DNA from: Ponticaulis sp.
GTDB lineage: Bacteria; Pseudomonadota; Alphaproteobacteria; Caulobacterales; Hyphomonadaceae
Assembly (NCBI GenBank): GCA_002723155.1
Contig: PBNO01000003.1
Span: forward strand, 296,932-360,931
Direction of reading: 5' to 3'
DNA length: 64,000 nucleotides
Shown: piece after piece, positions 63,783-64,000 of the stretch
Position numbering within the stretch: position 1 is the first letter of the stretch
How the letters are laid out: each line of letters begins with the position of its first letter
Made by a program: the position numbers and the translations under genes
Notes under the pieces: model-generated
Told to the model about the DNA's origin: nothing
Databases searched by the model: none
The model's input: the letters and a program-made list of their open reading frames with translations, nothing else

Positions 63783-64000
63783 ATGAGTTGGACAGAAGAG
63801 CGGGTGGAACAGCTCAAGAAACTCTGGACCGAGGGCCATAGCGCCAGCCAGATTGCCAACCAGCTTGGCGGTGTCACACGCAATGCCGTCATCGGCAAAG
63901 TCCACCGGCTGGGCCTCTCTGGCCGCGCGACGCCGTCACGTCCGGTGAAGCGCCCACCACGTCTGGCAAGGCCAAAACCAGCGCCGCAGCGTGTCGAGCG
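63783..64000 (+). CDS. gcrA: Cell-cycle regulator GcrA (N-terminal part, cut by window edge)
   Basis: The first 72 codons of GcrA, the sigma70-associated regulator that recognises GANTC-methylated promoters and controls the alphaproteobacterial cell cycle. MSWTEERVEQLKKLWTEGHS, ASQIANQLGGVTRNAVIGKVHRLGL is the conserved DNA-binding helix-turn-helix, followed by a Pro/Arg-rich linker. ATG at 63783 has AGGAGG six bases upstream; an adjacent ATG at 63780 is too close to that site. The sigma70-binding C-terminus lies outside the window. Confidence 0.96.
   Translation, partial: MSWTEERVEQLKKLWTEGHSASQIANQLGGVTRNAVIGKVHRLGLSGRATPSRPVKRPPRLARPKPAPQRVE

Noticed and set aside
1..64000. tRNA, rRNA, insertion sequences, integrases, phage or conjugation genes
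   Set aside because: No cloverleaf-like TPsiC motif, transposase, integrase or phage structural motif was recognised on either strand.

Overview
The window reads as chromosomal DNA of an alphaproteobacterium, most likely Caulobacterales (Hyphomonadaceae or Maricaulaceae type). Three things point there. The right edge holds the start of gcrA, a cell-cycle regulator restricted to alphaproteobacteria. The phosphate operon has the Caulobacter order phoR-pstC-pstA-pstB-phoU-phoB. An SOS operator has the alphaproteobacterial form GAAC-N7-GAAC. The many signal-peptide peptidases, TonB-dependent uptake and RND efflux suit a free-living aquatic scavenger. No rRNA, tRNA, insertion sequence, CRISPR array or prophage gene was recognised.

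Layout. 1-5746: three tandem secreted S9 peptidases (the first cut by the window edge), divergent from an MFS transporter (5911-7443). 7531-9968: OmpA-like lipoprotein, a membrane protein/XRE regulator pair, an SRPBCC protein and a CheY-like regulator. 10044-12515: a TPR-containing sensor kinase with a degenerate receiver. 12700-16182: a subtilase autotransporter carrying 30 identical copies of the heptad WGNLDSF. 16646-19543: two Met/His-rich redoxin lipoproteins, one extended by haem-like, copper-monooxygenase-like and EF-hand regions. 20195-23929: ligase-associated exonuclease and ATP-dependent DNA ligase, separated by a trypsin-like protease. 23947-26391: cupin, thioredoxin-like protein, MscS channel and a small membrane protein.

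26392-28950: a ribbon-helix-helix/PII fusion, divergent from two translationally coupled degenerate receiver proteins. 28958-36772: quinone-oxidoreductase-like protein, then the Pho/Pst operon. 36984-45089: a three-gene RND efflux operon and an M13 peptidase. 45152-48940: YjhX-like toxin, NAD-binding epimerase-like protein, TPR protein, queG and a GST. 49008-51780: a radical SAM/UdgX repair operon behind a LexA box. 51896-54486: a D-amino-acid dehydrogenase, an orphan secreted protein and a REP-like intergenic region. 54487-57545: argD-argF-hslO. 57865-62441: a two-repeat secreted protein, a DUF805 protein, a crotonase and a TonB receptor. 62674-64000: an ABC-2 permease and the start of gcrA.

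Most of the window is ordinary housekeeping and nutrient-acquisition DNA. The points most likely to be new are the RHH-PII fusion (a NikR-like architecture with PII as sensor), the WGNLDSF-repeat subtilase autotransporter, and the paired pseudo-receivers divergent from the RHH-PII gene. Start sites were chosen by Shine-Dalgarno spacing, signal peptides and family starts, so several lie inside the longest open frame. All family names come from reading motifs; no database search was possible.
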